64,000 nt of DNA from VHCN01 sp964589935 (GTDB taxonomy: Bacteria; Verrucomicrobiota; Verrucomicrobiia; Limisphaerales; VHCN01): contig CAZPVD010000004.1 in assembly GCA_964589935.1 (NCBI GenBank), positions 186,001-250,000 of the forward strand, written 5' to 3'. Under the pieces are notes generated by a model, which was not told where the DNA came from, ran no database searches, and saw only the letters and a program-made list of their open reading frames with translations. Position numbers and translations under genes: made by a program. Of the stretch, positions 23,333 through 31,924 are shown piece by piece (position 1 is the first letter of the stretch; every line of letters begins with the position of its first letter).

Positions 23333-25711
23333 TCACTGCTTCGGCCAGTTCAGGTGTTTGTGGAGGAACTCGTAAGTGCCCTGTCCGTTGATCGTGTGCG
23401 GGCCGTTGAAGAATTCGATCTCCGTTTCCTGCGGAATGCCAAGGTAGCCAAACAGCCGCCGGATTTTCGCGTATTCGTAGGCGACAAATTCGTCCTGGCC
23501 CACGCCGTCGTTGTGGCCGCGCTCGACCATGAACGGCCGCGGCGCGATCAGCGCGCCCATCTCGGCGTAGTTGAACGTGCCGCCGAGGTTCCACTCGAAA
23601 ATTTCGTATTCGCCCGTGAACATGTAGCTGAACGGCCAGTCGGTCGTCGCGTTTTTCTTCACCCACTCGTTGAAGTCCGCCGAGCAAATCGAGAGCGCGT
23701 AGCGGTCGAGGGCCGCCGGAATGCGCATCGCGGATTTGCCGCCGTAACTCAGACCGTAAAAGCCGATGCGCTTGGCGTCCACGAACGGCTGCGTGCCGAG
23801 CCAGTCGAGGATGCGCTCGTGCTGCGAGAAGATGATCGAAAAAAGCGACGTGCCGAGCGGGTTGGCCTTGCGCTGGAGCGTGCGGAACTTGTCCAGTCCG
23901 CGATACGGATTGTGCGGCGCGAACACGATGAAGCCGCGTTCCGCGAGTCGCGCGGAAAAGCCTTTGTAATATGCGTAGGAACGGTTTTTCTCATCCGTCG
24001 TGATCGTGTCGTCGGGCACGCCTTCGAGTCCGTGCTGGCAAACGACGACCGGCCGTCGCTCGCCGGGCTTCAAGTCCTTCGGCACCAGCAGCACGCCCCA
24101 CGCATACACTCCCGGCCACACGTCGAGCGTCACGTCGTAACCGGTCCATTTTTCCTTGTCGTAAGATTTTCGCGAGCGCGCGTTCACCGGCACATTCGCG
24201 TCGGGCAGGCGGCCCATGACATCATCCCAAAACGTCTTGCGATAATCCTTCATCGTCGCCATCCATGCGTCGGGCGTCGTGGGTTTTGCCTTGCTCCAGA
24301 GGAACGCGTTGCGCGTGCGTTCGCACAACGCCAGCACGCGCTGGGTGTGCGCTTCGAGTTGCTTGACTGTGCGCTCCTGCCGCTCGTCGGGGTTGAAGTT
24401 CTTCCGCAAGTCGGCGGGTAGTGGATGTGGCTTCGTGTTGTCCGCCGCGTGAATGCCGAGGCGCGAGAGAAAATTCGATCCCGCTCCACCGCTGAAGAAC
24501 GTGCCGAGCGGCTTGCCGTCATCGTGCAGCAAGGTGAAGTTTCCGCGCCATGTTTCGGGGAGAATTTTCACCGCGCGGTCGAACTCAGCCTTCACCGCGG
24601 CGAGTTCCGGCGTCTTGATTTCACCGGGTGCCGCGCCAGTTCGTCCTGGCCGCGGCGCGGGCGGGCCTTTCACGTCCGGAGCGGCGCAATGTTCAATGAT
24701 GAGGCCCCGCGGTGCGATGAGCGCGGCGAGTTCCGCGTCGCCAAATTCGGCGAGCCGCCGCCACGTGTTGCGGTAGATCGGCTCGCTCCACAGTCCTTCG
24801 CGCGGCGCGAAGTAGCCGCTGACGAGCGTCGCCGTGATGCGCGGGTCGAGCGCCGCCGCGTGCAGGGCGAGCAGTCCACCTTCGCCGTAACCCGCGATGC
24901 CCAGCGGGACAGACCGCGCCGCCTCGGAGTTGGCCGTTCCATTTTTGCGCTCGAACCAGTCCACCGCTGCGAGAACTTTCTGCACTTCGTAGCCGATGAT
25001 GTGGCGTCCGAGTTCGTAGGCCTGCCGGTAAATCCATTCGCGATGCGGCTGATTCGTGAAACGGTTCAGCGTCGCATTTCCGCTCCACGTGTCCTTGCGG
25101 TCCACCAGCGTCATCACGATCACCTGGCAGCCGTGTTCGGCAAGCTCGCGCGCGAACTGCGACTCGGCCGGCACGCCCGGCGCGATGCCGACAAGTTGTT
25201 CCGGAGTTTGATCCGCGTCGGGCAGCACGACGATGCGCGCGACCAATTTGCTTTTCGGCTCCAACAATAGTCCCTCGCCAAACACGCCGTCGAACACCGG
25301 CCAGCGCACGGCGAACACGGTGAACCTGTCCGTCTCCGCGACCTTCGCCGTTGTGCTGGTGCCGCTGACATATTCGAGTTCTTTCACCGGCAGCCGCGCG
25401 TCCACCGCGCCGATGATCTCGCGGAGGCGCGCGCGGTTTGGCGCGACGGACTTCTCGTAAGCTTCACGCGAGGAGAAGTCGCGCTTCCAGAACGCCGCAC
25501 GCGCGGCGACAGACTTCTCTGTTTCCTTCAGCAGAAAGGCGTCTATGCCCGCGACCATCTGCGCCGAGAGGTCGCCTTGCAACGTGAGCGGCTCCGTGCC
25601 AGGCAGCGTGTCCGGCTGCTGCGCGTGCGTCAGCGATGGCGCGAGGAGCGTCGCGCCGAGGAAGAGTGCGGTGAGGCGGAAGGACGAGAGAGAATTCGCG
25701 AGTGCGTGCAT
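23333..25711 (-). CDS. Secreted double alpha/beta-hydrolase (acetyl-xylan-esterase-like)
   Basis: This 792-residue protein has a signal peptide (1-30) and two alpha/beta-hydrolase domains. The C-terminal one (about 480-792) has GLSYGG with Ser655 as nucleophile, an Asp and His near the end (GHNDG and GPHTINGQG), and matches esterases of the acetyl-xylan/dienelactone type. The N-terminal one (about 120-340) has GYGEGG at the same place, with Gly276 instead of Ser, so it is probably inactive. It would cut acyl esters of plant or microbial polysaccharides outside the cytoplasm. It stands alone between a receiver protein and a low-GC orphan gene. Confidence 0.75.
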   Translation of the reverse strand: MHALANSLSSFRLTALFLGATLLAPSLTHAQQPDTLPGTEPLTLQGDLSAQMVAGIDAFLLKETEKSVAARAAFWKRDFSSREAYEKSVAPNRARLREIIGAVDARLPVKELEYVSGTSTTAKVAETDRFTVFAVRWPVFDGVFGEGLLLEPKSKLVARIVVLPDADQTPEQLVGIAPGVPAESQFARELAEHGCQVIVMTLVDRKDTWSGNATLNRFTNQPHREWIYRQAYELGRHIIGYEVQKVLAAVDWFERKNGTANSEAARSVPLGIAGYGEGGLLALHAAALDPRITATLVSGYFAPREGLWSEPIYRNTWRRLAEFGDAELAALIAPRGLIIEHCAAPDVKGPPAPRPGRTGAAPGEIKTPELAAVKAEFDRAVKILPETWRGNFTLLHDDGKPLGTFFSGGAGSNFLSRLGIHAADNTKPHPLPADLRKNFNPDERQERTVKQLEAHTQRVLALCERTRNAFLWSKAKPTTPDAWMATMKDYRKTFWDDVMGRLPDANVPVNARSRKSYDKEKWTGYDVTLDVWPGVYAWGVLLVPKDLKPGERRPVVVCQHGLEGVPDDTITTDEKNRSYAYYKGFSARLAERGFIVFAPHNPYRGLDKFRTLQRKANPLGTSLFSIIFSQHERILDWLGTQPFVDAKRIGFYGLSYGGKSAMRIPAALDRYALSICSADFNEWVKKNATTDWPFSYMFTGEYEIFEWNLGGTFNYAEMGALIAPRPFMVERGHNDGVGQDEFVAYEYAKIRRLFGYLGIPQETEIEFFNGPHTINGQGTYEFLHKHLNWPKQ

Positions 25712-25753
25712 GTTATTGAGTTATCGGCAAGAACCAACCCGTGAAATTTAGCT

Positions 25754-26371
25754 TCACTTTAGACCTAGCTTGGAAGCAATCAGACCCAAAGCGAAACCAA
25801 CCGCGCCTGAAATCGCCGATAAAACAAGCTTATCTTTGTTACGTATCCAAAAGCCGTCCCAGTTGTCTGCTTTGTAAAGGTAAATACGGCTGTGTCTACT
25901 CACTCGGATGAATATAACCCAGGCAGAGTATGACACATAAATGATAGTCAAATACGGTTCCAAAACATCCTTTGCGATCCGAGAGAACAAAGCATGAGCG
26001 ATTAACACAGTGAGGAAAACGGGATATGAGCAAAGCCGCCCATAAAAATGGCTATGACTTTCGAGTATTGAAACACATTTATGGAATAGCCCTTCCGAAG
26101 CTAGTTGACTACTGGCCACTGAAACCTGAGCAGACAAGTCTGTTAATTGAATTCTGATGTATGGTGAGTCAGCTTCGATTTCGAGTTTCTTAATCCTTTT
26201 TGGCCCAAAATGCGAAATTAACTCATCCACATCTGCAAATTGGCAGTCGTCCGTAATTATTCTGACATCTTCGCAATGTTCTTTCAAAACACTGAAAAGG
26301 CTTCGCAAATCGTCCTCGAAAAGAACCAAGGCATTCAGATCTCGATGGATAGCTCTATCAAGGCGATTCAT
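25754..26371 (-). CDS. Orphan membrane protein in low-GC DNA
   Basis: This 205-residue protein has two or three hydrophobic segments (about 113-128, 138-154 and 183-200) and a long charged N-terminus. No family is recognised. The DNA is markedly more AT-rich than that on both sides and uses A/T-ending codons, suggesting recent horizontal transfer. The gene is bounded by 42 bp on the hydrolase side and 31 bp on the superoxide-dismutase side, and no transposase or repeat is seen. Confidence 0.6.
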   Translation of the reverse strand: MNRLDRAIHRDLNALVLFEDDLRSLFSVLKEHCEDVRIITDDCQFADVDELISHFGPKRIKKLEIEADSPYIRIQLTDLSAQVSVASSQLASEGLFHKCVSILESHSHFYGRLCSYPVFLTVLIAHALFSRIAKDVLEPYLTIIYVSYSAWVIFIRVSRHSRIYLYKADNWDGFWIRNKDKLVLSAISGAVGFALGLIASKLGLK

Positions 26372-26402
26372 GGGGCGGCAGACGCGTAACGTTTGTTATC
26401 TG

Positions 26403-27110
26403 TTACGCGCCCTTGCTGAAACGCTCGGCCGCGAAATCCCAGTTGATGACGTTGAAGAACGCAGCCACGTAATCGGCGCGCTTGTTCTGATACTTGAGAT
26501 AGTAGGCGTGCTCCCACACGTCAATGCCGAGCAACGGCACGCGCCCGGCCGAGAGCGGCGAGTCCTGATTCGGCGCGGCCTCGACGCGCACTTCCTTCTT
26601 CTCGTCCAGAGTGAGCCAGGCCCAACCGCTGCCGAACTGACCCATCGCCGCTGTGGTGAAGGCTTCCTTGAATTTGTCGAACGTGCCGAACTTTTTCTCA
26701 ATGGACGCCGCGAGCGCGCCGTGCGGCTGGCCGCCGCCGCCCTTCTTCATCATCTGCCAGAAGAGCGTGTGGTTGAGGTGGCCACCCCCGCTGTTGCGCA
26801 GCGCGGTGCGGATGTTTTCCGGCGCGGTCGAAAGACTGCGCACGATTTCCTCGACGGATTTGTTCGCGAGGTCAGTGCCCGCGACGGCTTTGTTCAAGTT
26901 GGCGATATAAGCGGCGTGATGGCGGTCGTGGTGAATCTCCATCGTCTTCGCGTCAATGTGCGGCTCCAGCGCGTCGAACGCGTAGCCAAGCGGCGGCAGC
27001 TTGAACGGCCCGGTGGGCGCGGGCACCTGCGCCTGCGCGAGCGGCGCGACGGTGGCGATGGCGGCGGCGGTGACGGCGGTGGTCTTGAGTGCGTGGCGGC
27101 GGGTCATCAT
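26403..27110 (-). CDS. Exported Fe/Mn superoxide dismutase
   Basis: This 235-residue protein has a twin-Arg-type leader (MTRRHALKTTAVTAAAIAT, then a cut near AQA at ~28), then a complete Fe/Mn-SOD: His60 in the MEIHHDRHHAAY helix, His114 (NHTLFW), Asp197 and His201 (DVWEHAYY). It turns superoxide into hydrogen peroxide and oxygen. The leader means it acts outside the cytoplasm, which is less usual for this family. The gene has its own 139-bp upstream gap, divergent from the Gfo/Idh gene. Fe versus Mn cannot be told. The upstream extension of the frame to 27659 is not used because it runs through the opposite gene. Confidence 0.87.
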   Translation of the reverse strand: MMTRRHALKTTAVTAAAIATVAPLAQAQVPAPTGPFKLPPLGYAFDALEPHIDAKTMEIHHDRHHAAYIANLNKAVAGTDLANKSVEEIVRSLSTAPENIRTALRNSGGGHLNHTLFWQMMKKGGGGQPHGALAASIEKKFGTFDKFKEAFTTAAMGQFGSGWAWLTLDEKKEVRVEAAPNQDSPLSAGRVPLLGIDVWEHAYYLKYQNKRADYVAAFFNVINWDFAAERFSKGA

Positions 27111-27249
27111 AAGTGTGAACGGGTTGAGGTTCTGTCGTGGCTGTCGTCGGGACTGTAGCACGGCGAAGCGCAGACAGAAGAAGAAAAGCGCCGTCTGCTG
27201 AATCGCCTTGCAGTTTGCACGGCCATGCCCTAGATGCCTCGCAGCATTT

Positions 27250-28275
27250 GTGATTTCGTCTCCCAACGCTCCACTCCGGGTCGGCATTGTCGGCTGCGGC
27301 GCCGTCACGCGTGAGTGCCACATTCCCGCGCTGCAACTGCTCCCCGGCGTCGAGATTGCATGGCTCTGCGACCGCAACGAGGCTTTCGCCATCGGCGCGA
27401 AGAACGAGTTCGGCCTCAAGTCCGCGCTCACGACCAAGCCCGAGGACATGGCCGGCAAGATTGACGCCGCCATCGTCGCCGTGCCGCCGCGCTTCCACGC
27501 GCCCGTCACAATCCAGCTTCTGCAGATGGGCGTGGATGTCTTCTGCGAAAAGCCCCTCGCCGTCACGGCTGCCGAGGCCCAGACGATGGTGGATGCGGCG
27601 GCGAAGGCGGATCGTTTTCTCTCCGTCGGCCTCGTCACGCGCTTCGACGCAAACAACACGCTGTTGCGAAAACTTCTTCACGACCCGCTCGTCAGCGAGA
27701 TTCGCGAGGTCATCGCCGAGGTCGGCTCGCAGCTTGGCTGGGCGATGTTGACCGGCGCCTACTACGATAAAAAACAGACCGGCGGCGGCGTGTTCTTCGA
27801 CACGGGTGTGCACTTGATTGACCGCGTGCTGTGGCTTTTCGGCGACATGACCGATCTGGATTACGCGGACGATTCTTACGGCGGCGTCGAGTCGAACGCC
27901 GTGCTGCGCGGCAAACTGCATCTCGCTGGGCGCGATGTGCCGTGCCGGCTGGGCTTCAGTTGGACGCACGCACTCTCGAACACGATCCGCGTCGTCGGTA
28001 GCGAAGGCACGCTTGAAGCGCGCATCCGCGAGCCGGACGTGCTCGTGCTCGAACGTCGCGTTGGCGGCGAAGTGATAAATCTCCTCGCGCAGCCAAAAAC
28101 AAAATCTGCCAACTCCTATCACGCGCAGATGGCCGACTGGGTTGAATCGTGCCGCGCGCGGCGGATCCCGTTCGTCACAGGCGCGAGCGCGGTGAAGGCG
28201 CTGCGCCTCATCGAACATGCCTACGCGATCCGCAAGCCGATGAAGCAGCCGTGGGTCGAAACTTTCGCGCCATGA
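27250..28275 (+). CDS. Gfo/Idh/MocA family oxidoreductase
   Basis: This 341-residue enzyme has an N-terminal NAD(P) domain (RVGIVGCGAVTREC, about 9-22), then the family EKP motif (FCEKPLAVT) with the catalytic Lys, and a C-terminal alpha/beta domain with GGGVFFDTGVHLIDRVLW, whose His is used in substrate binding. The GTG 27250 start is chosen; an upstream TTG at 27208 lacks support. The substrate is probably a sugar or inositol derivative. It shares an ATGA overlap with the epimerase (28272-28275), so both may act on one sugar precursor. Confidence 0.85.
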   Translation: MISSPNAPLRVGIVGCGAVTRECHIPALQLLPGVEIAWLCDRNEAFAIGAKNEFGLKSALTTKPEDMAGKIDAAIVAVPPRFHAPVTIQLLQMGVDVFCEKPLAVTAAEAQTMVDAAAKADRFLSVGLVTRFDANNTLLRKLLHDPLVSEIREVIAEVGSQLGWAMLTGAYYDKKQTGGGVFFDTGVHLIDRVLWLFGDMTDLDYADDSYGGVESNAVLRGKLHLAGRDVPCRLGFSWTHALSNTIRVVGSEGTLEARIREPDVLVLERRVGGEVINLLAQPKTKSANSYHAQMADWVESCRARRIPFVTGASAVKALRLIEHAYAIRKPMKQPWVETFAP

Positions 28276-29426
28276 CGCCGAACAAAATCCTCATCACCGG
28301 CGCGACCGGCTTCATCGGCACCCGCTTCTGCGAGCGCCTCAAGCTGCTGCATCGCCTGCCGTATCGTGCGATTGTGCGCAACTTCACCCGCGCCAACCGC
28401 ATCGCACGGCTCGACGCGGAGATGTTCGGCGGCGATTTGATGAAGCCGGACTCCATCGCCAAGGCACTCGAAGGCTGCGACTGCGTCGTCCACATGGCGC
28501 ACGGTGACGACGCGACCGGCCCGACCGAGACGAAGAATCTCATCGCCGCCGCGCTCGCGGCGAAGGTGAGGCGCTTCGTGCATCTCAGCTCGATGGCCGT
28601 CCACGGCCCGCAGCCCGGCCCCGAGTGCGCGCGCGAGGACACCGCCACCATCGGCCGCTACAACTCGACCTACTCCGACTCAAAGGCCGAGGTCGAGGAG
28701 CTGGTGCAGAAATCCATCCGGCGCGACAGTTTACCGGCGATCATTTTGCGGCCGACGATTGTGTTCGGCCCATACAGTGGCTTCGTGATGTCGGTCGTGA
28801 ACGCCGCGCGCAGCGGCGAGATTTCGCTCATTGATGACGGCGCGGGCCTTTGCAACGCAGTGTTCGTGGACGACGTATGTTCCGCGATTCACACCGCGCT
28901 CACGGCGGACGCGGGCGTGGGCGAGGCGTTCTTCGTCAACGCGGACAAGGCCGTGCCGTGGCGCGAGTTCAACCTCACCTTCGCGAAGTTGGTGAACCCA
29001 AACGTGAAGGTTACAAACTTCGACTCCAGCGAAGTCGCCGCCTATTGGGCCGCGCGCAGGCCGACGTTCCGCTCGAACGTGAAGGCCTTTACGCGACTGC
29101 TCGCCTCGCCGGAATTCCACCGCTTCCTCTCGACCGTGCCCGCGCTGCGCGACACGATCCGTTGGACGAAGCAGACGCTCAAAAAAAATCTCTCCGGTGA
29201 AACGGTTGTCGCGCTCAAGCGCACCGGCGGCGGCGCGACTGGGCCGGCGGCGGCCGAGGTGAAGTGGCCCGACGAGGGCCGGATGCGGCGCGAATGTTTC
29301 CCTGTCGAGTTCTCGAACGAGAAGGCGCGGCGTGTGCTCGGCTGGAAACCGTCGTTCACCTTTCAACAAGGCGCCGCAGTGACGAAGCAATGGCTGGAAT
29401 TTGCGCGGTATCTTCCGGAAAAATAG
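28272..29426 (+). CDS. NAD-dependent epimerase/dehydratase (SDR family)
   Basis: This 384-residue extended short-chain dehydrogenase starts in the stop of the oxidoreductase gene (ATGA). It has the Rossmann motif GATGFIG (10-16), the catalytic Ser in HLSSMAVHG and a Y-x-x-x-K catalytic pair (YSDSK, about residue 140). It changes or modifies a nucleotide-sugar or related substrate. The extra C-terminal region (after about 300) has two short Lys/Arg-rich segments and is longer than in simple epimerases, so a specific function is not clear. Confidence 0.83.
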   Translation: MTPNKILITGATGFIGTRFCERLKLLHRLPYRAIVRNFTRANRIARLDAEMFGGDLMKPDSIAKALEGCDCVVHMAHGDDATGPTETKNLIAAALAAKVRRFVHLSSMAVHGPQPGPECAREDTATIGRYNSTYSDSKAEVEELVQKSIRRDSLPAIILRPTIVFGPYSGFVMSVVNAARSGEISLIDDGAGLCNAVFVDDVCSAIHTALTADAGVGEAFFVNADKAVPWREFNLTFAKLVNPNVKVTNFDSSEVAAYWAARRPTFRSNVKAFTRLLASPEFHRFLSTVPALRDTIRWTKQTLKKNLSGETVVALKRTGGGATGPAAAEVKWPDEGRMRRECFPVEFSNEKARRVLGWKPSFTFQQGAAVTKQWLEFARYLPEK

Positions 29427-29445
29427 GACAGGCGCAACGCCTGTC
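29427..29445. terminator. Hairpin between convergent genes
   Basis: Perfect 8-bp arms gacaggcg (29427-29434) and cgcctgtc (29438-29445) with a 3-nt loop fill the 24-bp gap between the epimerase stop and the TPR gene stop. It has no T-run but is well placed as a two-way terminator. It may also belong to a palindromic repeat family. Confidence 0.5.
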
Positions 29446-29450
29446 TTGCG

Positions 29451-30194
29451 TCATAGCAACCGCTTCGCGCGACTGACCCAGATTCGCTCCTGCTTCTTCT
29501 GGAATTCCGGCGCGTGCAGATGGTCGTCAACAACTTCCTTCAGCAGCGCGCGCGCCTCGTCGTTCTGACCCTTCGCCACCAACAGTTCGGCGAGTTGCAC
29601 GCGAGCGCGGGCGTAAGAATGATGTTCCAGCTCGCTGCGCCATGCGGCGATGGCGGCATCCTTTTCGCCGAGCGCGGCGAGTGTTTCGGCGAGCGCCATC
29701 TGCGTGTGGCCGTAATCGTGTTTCGGGTCGGCTGCGATGACATGCTCAAGCAGCGGGCGCGCCTCGGCGGGGCGCTTGCGGCGCAGCAGGCACTGGCCGA
29801 GATGCGCGCGGATGTCGAGGTCTTCGCCGTCGCGTTCGAGCGCGGCGCGGTAGCTGACCTCGGCCTTGTCGAGTTTGCCCTGCGAGAAAAAAATGTCGCC
29901 GAGTTCGAAGTGGTGATGCGCCTTGTCGAGGTGGTGAATCTGCGCCTCAAGCTGCTTGATGCGTTTGCGGTTGAACGTGCCGGGCAGTTCAAAGCCGCTC
30001 GTGGCCGACGAATTTCGGAAGACGAGGAAGAAGTAGAGCACGGCGTTGAGCGGCGCGAAGAGAAAGATGAACACCGCCCACAGCCATTCGCCGCGGCGGA
30101 TGGCGTCAATGAGCATCCACAGGCAGAACAGCGAGAACAGCCACGCGACGGGGTTCGCGAGCAGCGAGCCAAAGCTGAACGATTCCGGTGACAA
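29451..30194 (-). CDS. Membrane-anchored TPR protein
   Basis: This 247-residue protein has two N-terminal membrane helices (about 11-28 and 39-60) followed by tetratricopeptide repeats (about 88-230, with ELGDIFFSQGKLDKAEVSYR and repeats of the same plan). It could hold a protein complex at the membrane. The start is a TTG at 30194, since an in-frame stop lies just before it; the first ATG would cut through the first helix. It is convergent with the epimerase gene, and the upstream alkaline-phosphatase gene (same strand) ends 39 bp away. Confidence 0.7.
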   Translation of the reverse strand: MSPESFSFGSLLANPVAWLFSLFCLWMLIDAIRRGEWLWAVFIFLFAPLNAVLYFFLVFRNSSATSGFELPGTFNRKRIKQLEAQIHHLDKAHHHFELGDIFFSQGKLDKAEVSYRAALERDGEDLDIRAHLGQCLLRRKRPAEARPLLEHVIAADPKHDYGHTQMALAETLAALGEKDAAIAAWRSELEHHSYARARVQLAELLVAKGQNDEARALLKEVVDDHLHAPEFQKKQERIWVSRAKRLL

Positions 30195-30233
30195 TCAATC
30201 CTCCGTGCGGTGTGTGGGCACGCGGCGCATTTG

Positions 30234-31832
30234 TCAGGCCGCGACCCAGTGCGCGTCCGCCCACAGCGCGGCGGTTTTTTGCTTCGCTTCCTTTTCCTTT
30301 TCCTTTTGCAATTCCTTGTCTAGGTCCGGGCCGACCTTGAGGTTCTCGTTGATCGGCACGGATGGGTTCTGAAAGTCAATCCCCGCAAGCTGCGTGTAGT
30401 GGCGGAACACGTCCACATTCTGAATGAAGCCGCGGAAGCGCTCCGCGCCCGGCCCGATCGCCGTCAACGGCACGAAGTCCGAGCAGTGCGCCGTGCCCGT
30501 CCAGCCGATGCCGAGGTGGTTGGCCATGAGCTGGCCGAGCTGCGCGACGGCGGCGTTCATCAGCGTGAACTGCGCCTTGCCTTTCTTCACCAGAAACGGC
30601 GCGAGCACGGCGGCCTTCTCCAGCGACACTGGATAATCGGTCGCCTCGCGGATGGTATCGGCGATGATTTTCGGGTCCTGCTCGATGACCGGCTGCGGGG
30701 CCTTCGGATCCACTGGCGATCCCAGCGTCGGCTCCGGCACTCCGAAGCACTTGAGGATTTCACTGAAGGACTTCTTCACGCGCTGCACGTTCGTGAAGAG
30801 CGCGGAACTGAAGCCGTAGTTGCTGCCGATGCCGCTGAGGCCGGGGTTGCCGGTCGGGTGATCGGTGGTGATGACGATGAGCGTGTCGGGATGCCGCTTC
30901 TGAAAATCGAGGCACACGTCAATCGCCTCGTCGAACGCGACCTGATCGTAAAGCGCCGCGACCGCGTCGCACATGTGCGCGGCGTGGTCCACGCGCCCGC
31001 CCTCGACCTGCATGACGAAGCGGCTCTCGTTCTCCAGCTTCGCGAGCGCCTTGCGTGTCAGCTCGGCGAGGTGCGGCACAGTCTCGCGGTGCTTGGCGTC
31101 GTGGTTCCAGTCCACGGTGAACGGCAGATGGCTGTTCGCGAAGATGCCGAGCCACTTGCCGTCGTTATTCGCGTCGGCGAACTCCCTCGCCGTTTTGAAG
31201 ACTTGATAGCCGGCGGTTTTGTAATCGGCCACCAAGTCGCGCTTGTCCTTGCGCTTCGTTGAGTCAAAAAACTTCTGCCCACCGCCGAGCAGCACATCCA
31301 CGCCGCGCTCCATGTATTGCACCGCGATGCTCTCAGCCGCCTCGCGCTTGAGCCCGCTGGCCGCGAAGCCCGCGGGCGTGGCGTGCGTGATTTCAGTGGT
31401 CGTGACGAGCGCGCGCTTCCAGCCCTGCTGACCGAAGAGCGTGTAGAGCGGCGTTAGAAGCGTGCCGTCGGGCAGGATGTTGACCGTGCCGTTGACGATG
31501 CGCGAGCCGCTGCCCCACGCGCAGGACGACGCCGACGAATCGGTCACGAGCGAGTTGAGCGACCGCACATCCATGAACGAGCCGATGACGCCAGGCTGGT
31601 TGTTGAGGGTCATCCACGTCAGCCCTCGGCCGCGCACGGCGCGCGAGAGGTGGTCGGCCATCGAGAGCGTGGCCATCGCCATGCCGTCGGCGACCATGTG
31701 GATGATGCGGTTGGGCTTCTGGCCGGGGCGTGCGTTGCCCGGCTCGGCGGGGCGCACGATCTGCGGTGCGACGAGTGAAGTCGCGGCGATGGCGCCCGAT
31801 TGTGTGAAGAAACGACGGCGATTGACTGGCAT
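30234..31832 (-). CDS. Tat-exported alkaline phosphatase (PhoA family)
   Basis: This 532-residue phosphomonoesterase has a Tat leader with NRRRFFTQSG (4-13), a metal Asp (Asp49, VADG) and the nucleophile motif TDSSAS (Ser99). Other ligands are seen in QVEGGRVDHAAH and TTDHPTGNPG. It would release phosphate from esters outside the cytoplasm. ATG 31832 is chosen for the Tat leader; the longer frame to 31871 has no support. The C-terminus has a Lys/Glu-rich helix whose DNA is three copies of a 6-bp ccttttt-like word. Confidence 0.87.
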   Translation of the reverse strand: MPVNRRRFFTQSGAIAATSLVAPQIVRPAEPGNARPGQKPNRIIHMVADGMAMATLSMADHLSRAVRGRGLTWMTLNNQPGVIGSFMDVRSLNSLVTDSSASSCAWGSGSRIVNGTVNILPDGTLLTPLYTLFGQQGWKRALVTTTEITHATPAGFAASGLKREAAESIAVQYMERGVDVLLGGGQKFFDSTKRKDKRDLVADYKTAGYQVFKTAREFADANNDGKWLGIFANSHLPFTVDWNHDAKHRETVPHLAELTRKALAKLENESRFVMQVEGGRVDHAAHMCDAVAALYDQVAFDEAIDVCLDFQKRHPDTLIVITTDHPTGNPGLSGIGSNYGFSSALFTNVQRVKKSFSEILKCFGVPEPTLGSPVDPKAPQPVIEQDPKIIADTIREATDYPVSLEKAAVLAPFLVKKGKAQFTLMNAAVAQLGQLMANHLGIGWTGTAHCSDFVPLTAIGPGAERFRGFIQNVDVFRHYTQLAGIDFQNPSVPINENLKVGPDLDKELQKEKEKEAKQKTAALWADAHWVAA

Positions 31833-31924
31833 GGTGCGAAGGTAAAACAGGGCGGCGGACGATGCCAACAAGTTTTGCCGGATCGTCCGCCGCGCGCCGC
31901 CTTCGCGGTTAAAAGGACACGCTC

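Noticed and set aside
26403..27659. An extended superoxide dismutase of 418 codons
   Set aside because: The extension crosses the divergent Gfo/Idh gene; the Tat leader starts at 27110.
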